From Poa pratensis (lineage: Eukaryota; Streptophyta; Magnoliopsida; Poales; Poaceae), in assembly GCA_947311845.1 (NCBI GenBank), contig CAMZMU010000048.1:24508431-24572430 (forward strand): 64,000 nucleotides of DNA. Reading direction: 5' to 3'. Below, piece after piece: positions 42,962 through 54,933 of the stretch. A model generated the notes under the pieces. It was given only the letters and a program-made list of their open reading frames with translations. It had not been told where the DNA came from and did not search any database. Both the position numbers and the translations under genes were made by a program. How positions within the stretch are numbered: the stretch's first letter is position 1; every line of letters starts with the position of its first letter.

Positions 42962-45900
42962 CTACGAGTGCTTGAGCCTCCTGTGAGTTGTCTGTACTCG
43001 CTGCCCTTGTAGGCTACAGTATTTGACCTGTATTTTTCAGAATTGACCGGTGCAAATTAGAAGCGATATAATTAGTTCCGTATAACATGAAACTGAACCG
43101 GGCAGATTGCACTACTTACGTGCATTGATGCAAGTGTGGACAGCAGCTCCCTGGACTGGTCCATTAGAGAACGTTCTTGCATAGCGATTCTGGCAAGGTC
43201 GGACACCACAATACTTGTCCCGGATAGCTGCAGGATGACATGAATTTTAAGTTCAATTTAAAGAATGAATGCAGCACACTCATAATGAACAACAAATAGT
43301 CTCGCGAAACAAGACTCTAGTTACTATGAAATCCTTCAAACAAGTTTAAATGTACCACAATACAATCGGGAGAGGGTGTGTATTGGTTGTACAGTCAAGC
43401 CAAACATGCACATATGCTAGGGCCAGATCGTCAGGAAGGGACAAAACTATGCAACAAAGGTGGCACTATTCAGAAGTTTGAAGGGCTGTCAAAGACAAGA
43501 TGATTCCGGAGATGGTTTGCCAAACAATTGACACATGATACACTCAAGCCATGCATCCCAGATCTGATAACTTGTACAAACTTCTAAAGTGCCAGGTACT
43601 GTGAGTAAATTATTGGCAGACAAGCAACTGGTAAAAAGCTGGAATAAGAGAAAAATTTGGAGTAAACAGTACCTTAGCCAGTAAAGTGCATATTGAACTT
43701 CCTATTGTCTGCATGATATCAACTGCAGAGCCAACAGCATTTTTTACGTCTTGGAGATCAGCCTGCAGTTCAGAAGATAGTAAAGAAAGTCTGAGAATTA
43801 ATCTACATAAGAGAAACACATGACAATAAGTTAACAAGATGGGATTATATTTCCAACCTTTGCTCCGTCAACAGGAAGGCACAGAATGGTGGCAGTTAGA
43901 GCTTCTACAATTCCAGATAATGATTCTGCGTAGTCCGTCTGTAAAGATGACCACTCGTCCAAATATGGCATCTATGTTCAACAAAATTCTATCAGATTTC
44001 CAGAATTATGCAAGATCATAACAAACTCTGTAGCTATTATTGGCATAAGCAAAAGGGTACATTAAATGATCTGTTGGCTCTGCAGTTGATATCATGCAGA
44101 CAATATTGTTGATAGCTAGTTGGTACATCTACCAGGTCAACCTATTAGTTGATGATTGTTAAGCAGTATAGTTATGTATATTTGTCTGATGCCCCACCTT
44201 CAGAAGCTAGTACAGCTACAAATTGAGCTTGTTTCCTTTTTATAAATATGTATAGGGAAGGGCCAGGTGTGATTTATTGAACAGAGGAATTATGTATCAA
44301 AATGGCCCAGTCTGCTACTAATTGGCCCCACAATTATATGCACACAAAAAATCAAGTGGACCAATTGAGCAAACTGCAAACAAAGGAAATCTGTTTTCAA
44401 ATGATCCTGCTTACAGCTAGCTGGTCCTATAGTTCTTTCAGACACTCCTTTTCCTGTTGTCAAAATATTCTCTTCCTAACAATACTGGGCAGGAAAATAT
44501 GCTGTATATTTTAAGATAATCAAAAAATTATAGGAAATCATGAAAATTAAAATGATTAAATGAACTAACAAGAAATTGGTTTCGTGAAGTTGTGGAAGCA
44601 GCAGTAAAGCGATGTGCGTAGAACCAAACTAAAAGTTTATTACCTGTCCCTTTAGAACCGTCATGAGTTTCCAGCTGTTTCGGAATAAATGTAGCTGAAA
44701 CCTTTTAAGAGCAACAGTTTTGCGCATGCCTAGGGTAGTAATCCATGCATCACATAAGTCTTTCTGGAAAAAGAAAAGGAAGAAAGGTTAGCAAATAAAG
44801 AAAAATATAGCAGAAAAGGCAACAGTTGCCTGCCAAACTAATCTGGCGAAATAAACCTTTTTTTGGTGGGGTCTAGATGTAGTTTTCATTAGTTTATCTA
44901 TTTGGAACCTTCATTTAAGCACTAAGATAATAAAACTCACAGAATTTTGTTATGTCATCTACGAATGCAGAATGCTGAAATCAAACTTCATCATAATTTC
45001 GGTATTATATATGATATTCCATGTGTATTTTGGCTGTCTAATTATATTCTTAGACCGACAAACAATCCAATATAATGTGGGTTATGTTACAAGAAAGTAA
45101 TGTGGGTTATGTTACAAGAAAGTAATGTGGGTTATGTTACACAAAATTGATACCATCGAATTTGTGTCAAAAGATCTTTTTTATCATTCTGACTTGTGAG
45201 TTGTGACTGTAAAAAAGCATTGTATGAGAAACTTCGGCCGAAGTTCAAAACTGGACAGTCAAAATATGGCCTACATTTTGAAACAGAGGGAAAGCACCTT
45301 GAAGAAGTTTAGATGTATATTTACTTGTTTTACTTATGGCTCCAACATACAAAAGGATTTTTGAAGCTTTGCAGGTTCTTTCCTTCATCCTATAACTATC
45401 CTAAAATTTAGCGCTAGAACAATTTTCCAGTTAAAAATTACTCCTTCCGTTCCATATTATAAGCCGTTTTGGCAAACTAAATTAGTTAGCCAAAACGGCT
45501 TATAATACGGAACAGAGGTTGTATCTGATAAGATGCTTGACATTTTACTGATAGTTATACATAAAATGGTCGGTTATCTTTAGTGTAGAAGCTACTACCA
45601 AGAAATTGCAGATGCATATATGCCACATTACGTTCTATGCTATGGCATGAACGACGCAAGGGAGTTACACTAATTTTATAAGATTGGCAACCCTACATAT
45701 CAGGCTGAATTAGTTATTTCGTCCACACTAAATACAACTGAAACAAGATTGTCATATCAGGTAAAGTTTAAAATTACAGCTATATTATGTATGGGTAAAT
45801 TTGGAACTCCTATTTATTTATCTTGCACAATGAGATAAGAATAAGGCAATAACATATTAAAATGGCATATTGGACAGTCAAATACTTGGATCACTTGGTA

Positions 45901-47255
45901 TACCCGACAATCCATTATTTTACCAATCGAAAAACACTCACCTCTGCAGTCATCTTCTGTGAAGCAAGTGCGGCATCAGCCTGTGCATTTACACACCGCC
46001 ACTGCAAATGTCGATTGCACAAGATTCTCAACAAGTGCTCCCCATCAACCTTACTACCCCCAAGCCACCTCCTCCTTGCTTGACCATCAATACCGTAACC
46101 AGACGAGCTTCGTCCCTGCTGATCCCCCACTGATGCGCTCGCCCCCATAGAATTCCTCGGATGGGATGGACTTGACATTCGCCTCGATGAATTGCCCACT
46201 AGCTTACTTGGTGAAGACTGCCTAACTGGTCTGTTCAGTGGAGACGAAGCAAACCCGTTCAACAGCGATTTCTTCACCGGCGCTGTCCTTGGTGACACTG
46301 CAAGCCCAGAATTATGTGTCACGTACGGTGTTCCTGGATCTGCAAACCTGTGCAACCTGCTGCCAGCAGCATCATGCAAGAACCGCGCAGGAACACTCAT
46401 CCCCTTGGGCAGAGGGCGTGCTCTGTGAGAAGCGCCGTTGCCGGCATCCTGGGACCCAGAATTGCTCCCTGACGACAAGCTCTCAGTGTCTGATGACATC
46501 AAGTAGTCCCCGCTGTCAAAGGAGGAGCGCCGCACCCCGTCGTCGAAGGCCATCGACTGCCGCAGCGAACGGACGGCGGCCAGGACGGCGGCACCCTTCT
46601 TGTCCAACGAGCAGTCCAGGCTCTTGGTGAGCGGATTCCCCTCGAACCCATGCGCCGACATTGGCCACCTCTGGTGGCTATGGCCCCCTTCAGACCCCTT
46701 CGCCGGAACGGTACCAGCAGCAGGCCTCCTCCTTTCGGGCGTGGTGGAGGCCGCCGCCGCTGATGCAACGGGCCGACGCACCGGCGAAGGGGACGTGGCC
46801 GGCTTCGCCTTGCTGGTCTCCAGGAAGTAGGAGCGGCCCTGGAAGGCCACGGAGAGGCTCCTGGTAGTGGTGGTGGTGGCGCCATTGGGCCCCGCGGCCT
46901 CGCCTGGGACGGCATTGCCCGCGGGGCGCGGCCGGTCGACGGACGAGGAGCGCCTCGGCAGCGGAGACGCGAAGCGGCGGGAGGGCGTGGAGGCCGAGGT
47001 GGATGTCGAGTTGGAGGAGGATGAGGTGGTGGTGGTGGAGGTCGATGTGGAGGTGGAGGTGGATTTAGAGGAGGGCGCGAGGAGGTAGCGGGAGGGGACG
47101 GGCTTGGCCTTGGGCTTGCTGCTGCCCCTGCTGGCGTCGGCGTGGTTGGCGTTGGTGGATTTGGACGGGGAGAGCGCGGAGCCGGCGCGGCGGCGGTGCG
47201 GCGAGGGCGAGGGGTTGGGCCGGGGCGCGGCCGCCGCTGCCCCGGCGGCCACCAT
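42962..47255 (-). CDS. QWRF-motif microtubule-associated protein (AUG8/EDE1/SCO3 family)
   Basis: Six exons on the minus strand, all with GT-AG borders and all phase 0: 47255-45942, 44763-44644, 43971-43858, 43762-43673, 43227-43120, 43027-42962, giving 603 codons. The N-terminal two thirds are basic, Ser/Pro/Thr-rich and disordered (for example SRYLLAPSSKS, SPLPRRSSSVDRPR). The conserved C-terminal DUF566 part begins with RILCNRHLQWRCVNAQADAA, where the family motif QWRF reads QWRC. Exon 2 is KDLCDAWITTLGMRKTVALK-like, exon 4 ADLQDVKNAVGSAVDIMQ, exon 6 VKYCSLQGQRVQTTHRRLKH then stop. Arabidopsis relatives bind microtubules as augmin subunit 8 or act in plastid and endosperm development. Length and exon pattern match a full, functional gene. 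The start at 47255 is the first ATG of the frame in a GC-rich leader. Confidence 0.92.
43703..43737 (-). repeat. 35-bp arm of inverted repeat, in exon 4 of the QWRF gene
   Basis: Exact reverse complement of 44071-44105. This arm encodes part of the NAVGSAVDIMQTIG segment. Confidence 0.95.
44071..44105 (+). repeat. 35-bp antisense copy of exon 4, in intron 2 of the QWRF gene
   Basis: A perfect 35-bp match to exon 4 in the opposite orientation, between exons 2 and 3. Identity stops abruptly on both sides, as expected of templated filler DNA. In the pre-mRNA the two arms, about 330 nt apart, can pair. Confidence 0.95.
45073..45142. repeat. 25-bp tandem repeat, 2.8 copies, in intron 1
   Basis: Unit TAATGTGGGTTATGTTACAAGAAAG in direct array; units are identical up to the partial third copy. 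Confidence 0.95.
45441..45521. mobile_element. Stowaway MITE in intron 1 of the QWRF gene
   Basis: 81 bp, TA at 45439-45440 and 45522-45523. It is almost entirely a hairpin: CCATATTATAAGCCGTTTTGGC on one side and its near-complement on the other. Starts CTCCTTCCGTTCC. Confidence 0.88.
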
Positions 47256-47558
47256 GGCGGCGGGATCTCGCGGAATCTCGGGGGCGGGCTTGGCGTGGGG
47301 TTTGGGGTTTCAAGAAGGGAGGAGGAGGAGGAGCAGCAGCGGCAGCATCCGGGCCGCTTCGGAGTGAAGTTGAAACCGGAGACGAAGCGAGGGGTAGAAG
47401 AGTAAAATGGGGAAAGCGTCGGGGTGGGGCGGAATAAAGGGAAGGGGTCGCGTGGTGGTGGGGACGGCGGCAACGGGGCGGTGGTGGATTGATGGGCGAC
47501 CATGCCCGCCGGCGTCAAATCCGTTCCGTCGCCGGCTCTTCTTCTCCGGTTCCATTTA

Positions 47559-47862
47559 GGGCCTGTTTGTTTCTAGAGTTTTTTTAAAAATTAGTGGAGA
47601 TAATACTCTAGTGGATTGGGTGAAACCCCAAACTTCACCCAATCCTCTAGTGGATTGGTGGAGATTATCCTCTAGGTAGGGTAGTGTATTGGATCCTCTA
47701 GGGGATTGAGAAAAAATGATTGGGGATTTGTGGGGAAATGTGGGGTTAAAACCTGTCCAATACACTAGAAACAAACGATGTTTTGAGATATGTGGTGATT
47801 TGGGGATTTGACCGGGATAATCCCCACCAATCGCTAAAAAAACTCTAGAAACAAACAAGGCC
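47559..47862. mobile_element. Tourist-like (PIF/Harbinger) MITE at the QWRF promoter
   Basis: 304 bp with TTA on both sides (47556-47558 and 47863-47865). Ends are GGGCCTGTTTGTTTCTAGAG and, read inward from the other end, GGCCTTGTTTGTTTCTAGAG. It lies 304 bp upstream of the start codon of the QWRF gene, so it is in the core promoter or 5' leader. Confidence 0.88.
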
Positions 47863-47865
47863 TTA

Positions 47866-50455
47866 TGGTTTCCTCGTCTTGGCGTGCGATTATAACGGGA
47901 TCGTTCTTCAATTTGTCACTTTTCTTGTTGGGCTCACGTCTTTTTGTCCTTGGTTGGTGCACCATTGGAGACCTCGTGACAAGGAGCTCTCGAATATTTT
48001 TAGAGGGCGATTTTTTGAGGATTGGATTTTATAGGAAAAAATTATATCTTGACCGTTTGATTTGTTGGATTGGATTTAATTAGAATCTTTCCTAAAAATT
48101 CAATTATACTATTTTCATACAAAATCTAACATTCGCTCCATTTTTTATGATTCCTTTAGTGAAATCAAACAAATCTTGGTGCATGTGAAATGAGTGAGCA
48201 TGACATTGCGTTCCTATGTTGTTTTTGTATATTTATCCTACGAATCAAAGAGGTCATCAAAAAAATACTTTAGAGGTTGAAAGTTATTTTTAAACTCACA
48301 CCCTATATATAACTAATTCTTCTTCTCCGTTGGAACTAGGGTATACTTTAAGAGCTCTTGCTCCGCATATTTGTCTCGCTCTATCTTGGAGCTCATAGAA
48401 AGATACGAATGACCTCCTCTTTTAAATAAAGCCCTAATCTTAGTAATAAATAGTGAAAGCCCCCTTCTCCTACCTACTTTGACTCATACCTTTGGGATAC
48501 CTCAATACAAGACTAGGACCGGAAAGGATATTCAATAAAAACTGGGATATTTGCGAGATAAACTTTTTTCTTTCTTCCATAAAAACTACAAACCCTCGCC
48601 GCTCCCTCTCGCACCTCACTGCCACGTCACCCCTTGTGCTCCATCGTTGTGTTGCCCTGCCAAATCTAGCCCCGCCATCTAGTTTTGTGGTTGAACCGCG
48701 CATAGTGGTCAAGTTTGAGCTCGTTACATAACCCCGATGTGCCCTCTCCGGGCCACCATACACTGGTAAAGGTCGCACGCATGTCGCGGGGGGAGAAGAT
48801 GAAGGACTGCCTAAAGGGAGCACACCGGTTGCGATGCCAACATGGAGTTCATCGGCGGCTTCAACTGGCACGGGATCAACAACGCTCGAGCGAAGAAGAA
48901 CATGCGACGACAGGGGCCATGGCTGGTAGTGGAACCGGTGGCCTAACGTCAAAGGCGCGGGGGAGGGGTGAGGAGGACCAGGAATTGAGGTTAACCATTG
49001 GTAACAAGGTCACATCCCTTTCAGCGTGAGGTCCAAACCTTCTAAAAGTGTCTCATATTTGTATAGATTGTTGTTTTGGGCTATCGTTAGTGAAGAAACA
49101 TAAACGGATTTGAAAAAGGAAGAAGGCTTTAGCTCGCTTCCATTTTTGAGTTCTACAACCATATCATTCCTCGCTTTCAGCCAAGCAAGCCCTATAGAAC
49201 CATCTCATATCAATTTTAATGCACGGAGCATGCGATGGATTGTACACAAGAAGCAGGTAAAGGTCGTTTCTTTGTTACTCGAACGCCTTTTGTTTGGACC
49301 CCCGAGCACCTATAAGGAGTCAAAATAAAGTCAAAACAAGATACATGAAGTGTTGACCCGGATCAGTTGAGTGCGAGCCCTTTTATCAGTTCACTTGAAG
49401 TACAAATCACGCCAAACATAATGAGAAATACGTTGATATTCTTGAACCACCACACTACCACTGCTGAGCGAGTCGTCAACGCGCCGTTGTCGCCGCTCCC
49501 CTACCGGAGTCGATCTGACTTTGTTGATGAAATGCAGAAATTCTTGGTGCACGTGCCCTAAAAGAGCAGCGCCCTAGAGCCGAAGTCGTCGCCATTGAAC
49601 AGTTAAATCGATATGAATCTCCTAACACCAAACCTGCAACACACATCGGCAAAACGAGATATACCACTCCAAAGTAGCATCAATCAGACGATTCCTCGAC
49701 CTACTTAACGCCATCGGCGAGATCACCGACGACGAGAACGAGGAGACGAGAAAATCTTATTCTTGGTCCACATTGCGTCGTCCATAAACACCATAATGTC
49801 GTTGCCCATTGACGAAAAAAATTTAATTTCAGAAACCTAACTGCAACATTGAGCGCATGTGCGAGGTCCCACCCCCTCCTGTCGCTGGAGTGACAAACAA
49901 AGTAAGCGGGGATCGTGGATCGTCCAACCTAGACGGATGAAACATGCAACGGCTAGTTTTTTTTAGGACACACGGTCCGGCTAATTAGGACTTTTGACTT
50001 AGACTTAAGAGTACTTATCATGACTTGATTTCTCAAGCTTTAGTTGTGGACATCCAAGTTGATGATTTGCTACTTACAGTATACGAAACGTGTTTTCTCA
50101 TGACAAATTTCTCTTGCTGCAAAGACGTTTTTTTTTTTTTGAAATGTGCAACAGAGACGCTGATCATGTGGCTGGCTCGAGTTTTGTCTACGATCATTAA
50201 TTACCCGCGGAGACGACGTGGGGAGACGGCCTGACACCATCATTTTCTTTCCACAACACGAGGATTTTAAAGCTCCAATCGAGGCTCTAACCAAGGGGAT
50301 TAGGGAAATGTGCTCCATCCTTTGTACTACTGTAGTTTATAACATGTGTCAATGGGTGACAGGCCTTAATTACGTCCCTCGTCGTACGCACTAACCTTGA
50401 AGCGATGAAGTTTCACGATTCGGATAGATCCTATCTTGCCTCGGCAACATACTTC
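47866..50455. other. Intergenic, no gene supported
   Basis: Open frames such as 48470-48952 (minus) and 48715-49029 (plus) overlap each other, show no family resemblance and lack promoter context. No element ends with matching TSDs were found. Confidence 0.5.
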
Positions 50456-50468
50456 AAGATGATTGATC

Positions 50469-52332
50469 GAAAGTATCCTACTGATCCAGCTCCCGCTCCC
50501 GCGAGCCCTGCAGAGCGCGCCGGCGCCGCCGGCTCGATCTCCCAGCTCCGACCTCCCTGGTCACCGGCGAGACTAGATCCAGAAGCCCCTCGCTCTCCTC
50601 TCTCCTCTCATCGAGCTGCCAGGCTCAGCCTACGCGAGCGGGCTCGCGGCTCGTTTCTTCTCCAAGCTCGGCCGCCGGTAGCTCCTCCGTCGCCTCCGTC
50701 CCCGTACGGCTCGTCAGGGCCGCACCGGGGCGTCCCCCGTCGCCGCGTCGCGCCCCCAGCTCCTCCGGCCTCCTGCCAACGTCGTCGTTGGCTCGGGCCA
50801 CGGCGGCGGCGGGGCCCGTCTCCAAAGGTGGCGTGGCGGCGAGCTCTTGAGCGGAGGAGCTCCCTTTCTCGGCTAGGTAAGCAGGGGCGGCGGCCCCTGG
50901 CTCCATCTCGGCGGCCTTGGCCGTGGTGGTCGTCGGCAGGCGGCCCTTCGCGGTGTCTTGGCCGTGTGGGTCTGGCGGGCCCGTCGCTGTGGGGCGGGTC
51001 GGCGGCCAGTTGGAGTCGCCGCGTGCGTGCAGGGTGCGGCGTGGGCGTGTGGGTCTTCAAGCTTTGGCTCTGAAGCTCAGGGAAGGCACATGGAGGTGGC
51101 GTGCAAGCTGGGCCTTTTCTCCGGTCTCCGGCGGCCGTGCGGCGCGCATGGTGTTCGCTGTCGCGGCTGATGCAGGCTGCGGCCATGATCCATGGTGGTT
51201 CTGGCCACGGGCGGCGCTCCTCTTGGCCTTGCCGGCATGGTGCTCGGGAAGGTTCGGCGGCTTGCTGCGTCCGGTGGTTCTGCTCCTGTGTTTCCGGTGT
51301 TGGTCCTGCTGGCCTGCCTGGCGGGGTGGCTGCCGGTAGTCTCCGTAAGGTGCGGGTGGCTGCGGCGATCTTCGTTGCGCCTCTTCGTCATCGGGCTTGA
51401 TCGGTGGTGGTGGTGGTTGGTGAGGCTTGCCGGCGACGGTTTGGATTGTTATGCGGCTGTTGGTGTGTGGGGAGCTTGGGTGAAAACCCAGTGGTGACGG
51501 CGGCTGCGGCCGTCGTATACCTTCTTGGAGGCATCACATTTTTGCTGCCACACCCCGTCGCTTGCATTCAATCGTCGGTGCAGCTCCGGGGGAGACCCTT
51601 GATCTTGTGATCGGACGTTGGCGGCGCCTTGGTGTCGTTTCCCTCTTGGGGGCTTCGTCTTTGGAGTTGGACATCGACAAGAGGGACCAGTGGAAGGCCG
51701 AGGTGTTCGCGTTGAGGCTTATGTGGCGACGATGATGATGTTTGAGCGATGTCGGAGACATGGCTGTGGCTGCGGTAGTCGGCTCTTCTCCGGCGTGTCC
51801 TTGGGGTTGCCTCGGCGTGTCTTGTTGCTGAGAAGTCGAAGCTGCTGCGGTGGGTTCCCGGTGGTGTACGATGACTGGCGGCAGATGTTCCTTTCGGCGA
51901 GTTTCCACGGCGCCAGCCAGCCTGGTTCTCCTTCTTAACTCTTCTTCAGAGTCGGAGCTGCGCTGCCTTTGCGCTGTTGGGGGAGCTGTCGCAGCTCCCC
52001 GGAGGGTTGTTCTTTGAGTTGTGCCGGGCTTGTCCCCGTGGTGTCGGTGTTGTGGTGTGGCGGCGGCAGCAGCTGCGGCTGTCTTTTAGGCCGGGGCGGC
52101 GGCCCGGATGGTGGTGTGACGTCCGTGGTCTGCGAGCGGCTTTCCTGGTGCAGCTTGGGCTGTGGGTGGCCGTGTCGTGCGGCGTCGTGGTTTCTCGAGG
52201 TTGTGGGGCTTCGCCCCGTGGGTTGTGTTGTGTTGTTGTATGGTTTTCGCCCGGTTTCTTCCATAATAAACCGGGCACCTTCTGCTTAATAAAAGGTGAG
52301 GCAAAGCTTTTGCCTCGGTTTCGAAAAAAAAA
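50469..52332 (+). mobile_element. GC-rich non-autonomous LINE-dependent retroelement, 1.86 kb
   Basis: Flanked by a perfect 13-bp TSD, AAGATGATTGATC (50456-50468 and 52333-52345). It ends in the hairpin AGGCAAAGCTTTTGCCT (52299-52315), then CGGTTTCG and an A tail of about 9. No reverse transcriptase, endonuclease or known domain is visible. Long open stretches in several frames are explained by high GC. The element at 9201-9790 is a 5'-truncated relative sharing TGAAAACCC, CTTGGAGGCATC and the 3' end. It may be a SINE/LINE hybrid or an expressed host RNA copied by a LINE. Confidence 0.82.
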
Positions 52333-52345
52333 AAGATGATTGATC

Positions 52346-53147
52346 AGGTTTGCAGCGATTGTTCCGCCTGAAACTCAGCCTAATTTCAAGGCATTGTACA
52401 GATACTCCAAAAGAGTGATTTGACGCTGTGAATATTCACAGCTCAATTAAATTAGTCCACAACTCCACTTGACAACAAACGAGGAGTTCAGTACAGTGAC
52501 TTCGAGTTGGAGATACCTTGTCATGTACAGTAGCTGCCGCGACAGGGGAAAGCGCGCGTGCATCAACAGTGGGTTAACTGGCAAACGGAGCTAGCAGATG
52601 ATGGTACGTGACTAGAGATTCGGCAGCAGGTGTCCTGCATGCAAATGTACGCTTATCATCGTGTAAATAAACTGGGAGGAACAGTTGAATATACCCCTGC
52701 TGTGTGGACTACGGTACTACTGTAGAAGCTATGTGAAGTTCTTAATCCTCTTGATGGTTTAATTGTATCGAGGGGTAGGCTGTTTGTTTAATCGTGGTTG
52801 GTTTGTTTTGTTGCGTTTAATAGTGTCACCACGGGTCAACAGGGTCAGATGCTGTCAGTGATCTCTTTGCGTGCAGAGCATATACAAATTGCACTGTTGT
52901 CTGGACTATGTTCCTAGAGATATTTTAGTTTACACAACGATGGCTTCAACACTTCCAGTTCAGTACTCGAAAGTGCATGTAATTATATATCGAGCTTGAT
53001 TGTGTGGGCACCGTTACTAAGCACGGCGTTGAGTACTCAAGATTTAAGCAGTATGTTCAGTACCTCGTGCGTCCAGCATCATGGGGGCATCTGTACGACG
53101 TTACTAACCACCGAACTCGCCATCAGAGGACAGCGGTACTCTTGGGC
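52346..53147. other. Intergenic, no gene supported
   Basis: Ordinary composition. The small frame at 53004-53273 reaches into the segmental duplication but is not open in its second copy, so it is not supported. Confidence 0.45.
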
Positions 53148-53344
53148 ATAGGAGTCCAGTCAATGTCGAAGGGAGATGGTACTACTAGAGCACATGTTCT
53201 TGCGAAGGAAAAGGCCCGGAGTGTTATTTATTTGCCAATTATAGGCACTGATAGTTTTAGTTCTGTTGTTTAATTGGGTGGCCAGTCACTTTCAAATATC
53301 TGAGGTTTGTCCTGGGAGGAAATAGATTGCAGACGTGCTGGTGG

Positions 53345-54210
53345 GGTGCTTGTTGTCAACTTTTTTAAAATAAATAAATGTCAGATGAAGCTTGGTCACT
53401 TAGTATCCTGAAAAGTTTGCTTAACACCAATCGACATTGTTTAAAGGAAAAGGAGCTGATAAGCTAAGGAAAAAAATGCAAGTCCTTGTATCTAGAAGAA
53501 GAAAAAATCGAGAGCTAACTAAAGAGGTCTCCGTTACAGGGTGCTTGTTTTCAACCTTTCTTAAAGAAAAATGCAAGCCTCGTATGCTTAGATCCCCGAA
53601 AAGTAGACTTAGCATCAAACAACATTGTTTAAAAGCAAAAGAGGATGGTCAAATTGTGGCCTTTGCAAATTATGTAACCAAGCTCAAGAGACGGCTGCAC
53701 CTCCTATTTCAATGTCGCTACACCGCAAGAATTTGGTCCTCCTTGAAGGTTTCGCTCGGAATTCATGGACTTACCCCGACAAGTTAGAAAACAGTCTCTT
53801 CCGTTTAAAAATGGTGGACGGAGAAGGCCCTTGCTACGTTTGCAATGATTGTGTCATGTGAGGTGTGGACGGAAAGGAAACGCCCGTGTATTCCAGAACA
53901 AATCATACTTGTAGAAAAGATCAACGAGGAGGCGAACATGTGGGGTTTAGCTAGCCGGAGCTAAGGCAGTTTGTACTTTAATGCTATGAGAGTAGGCCTT
54001 CGTTTTGGCGTGACCATCTTTGGTCACGCGTTGGTTTATAAAACTACTTAAACCTATTTCATAATCAATGAAAATTGCAAATCTTTTGTCTTGTTTTAAA
54101 AAAAGCAAAAGAGATGATAAACTACGGGGGAAACATGCAAATCCTTGTGTTATACAGCCGATCCCGATCGAGAGCTAAAGCAAAGATGTCTCTGTTAGCC
54201 TTACAGGGGA
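53345..54210. repeat. Degenerate 195-bp tandem repeat interrupted by a LINE fragment
   Basis: Two units starting GGGTGCTTGTT(G/T)TCAAC (about 53345 and 53540) share GACTTAGCATCAA-like, CGACATTGTTTAAA and ATGCAA(G/A)TCCTTGT stretches. The second unit was split by the LINE fragment at 53644-54100. The same arrangement exists in unit B, so it predates the larger duplication. Confidence 0.75.
53644..54100 (+). mobile_element. 5'-truncated LINE fragment (unit A)
   Basis: 457 bp, 13-bp TSD AAAAGCAAAAGAG (53631-53643 and 54101-54113). It encodes a broken zf-RVT piece (NCGLCKLCNQAQETAA, then FQCRYTARIWSSLKVSLGIH in a shifted frame) and ends in GCAAATCTTTTGTC, TTGTTTT and A's. Confidence 0.85.
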
Positions 54211-54933
54211 GTGAGCCATGCAAGCAGCTGTCTCCATTCAGATTCAGTCACGTAACCAGCAAGAGAGCGAAAAAAAGCTAGCGAGTCCAAAGTTGACGTG
54301 CGTGGGGCCTCAAAAAATGAGTTGCGCGATCCATGACCATGTGTGTGGGTACGACGTTGCTCCTGATCGGCAACTTTTCCGGCGACGTGACCGGCGTACG
54401 ATCGATCTCCGGTGCTTTCCGTCGTCTAAACAGCGCGCTTCCGTCTCCTTTCTATACTGCTGTAGCCATCCGATGGAACGTATGGATCCGAGTCCGCGCG
54501 ACACGCACGGCCACGCCTAGTGCAGAGACCGCCGTCGCGGGACCTGGATGCCGGCGGAAATACCCACCGGAAAACATGTCGTGCGGCGGCGTACGATCGA
54601 CGCAGTGCGCCAGTGCGTCGCGCGCCGCCATAGCCGTCACGCAAAGACCTGCTTGAACCGATCGCTCTGCAAGAATCCAGGTATCTCACGTACGACCGTC
54701 CTCCGCGTCGCGTGTGATTTTTCGGGTTGCCATTGCCCACCGGCCGGGGATCGATTGGACTTGGACGACCCACGCGCACTGCAGCCGGAATCATACGTCG
54801 AGCTCGATCGACCGTGAGTCCTTGATCGTTCGTACTCCAGCGTACCTGAGCAGCTCGAGATGCATGGCTAGGTCGTCCGATGAACACTGAAACCGGATGG
54901 AATGGATGCTTGCGTCAGTCGATTGCAAGATTC

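Noticed and set aside
46499..47518. 339-codon minus-strand ORF overlapping exon 1 of the QWRF gene
   Set aside because: It is the shadow frame of a GC-rich exon, made of Pro/Arg runs with no family similarity. The 47255 frame matches the family and has proper splice sites.
47866..49030. Possible gene in ORFs around 48470-49029
   Set aside because: Frames on both strands overlap, none resembles a known protein, and no splice or promoter pattern supports one.
50405..51073. 222-codon ORF at the start of the GC-rich retroelement
   Set aside because: It starts in flanking DNA before the 13-bp target duplication and consists of Arg/Pro/Ser-rich low-complexity sequence.
54290..54890. Minus-strand ORFs 54426-54887 and 62692-63081 as a duplicated gene
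   Set aside because: The two copies diverge by frame-breaking indels and the frames overlap GC-rich palindromic sequence, so coding is not supported.
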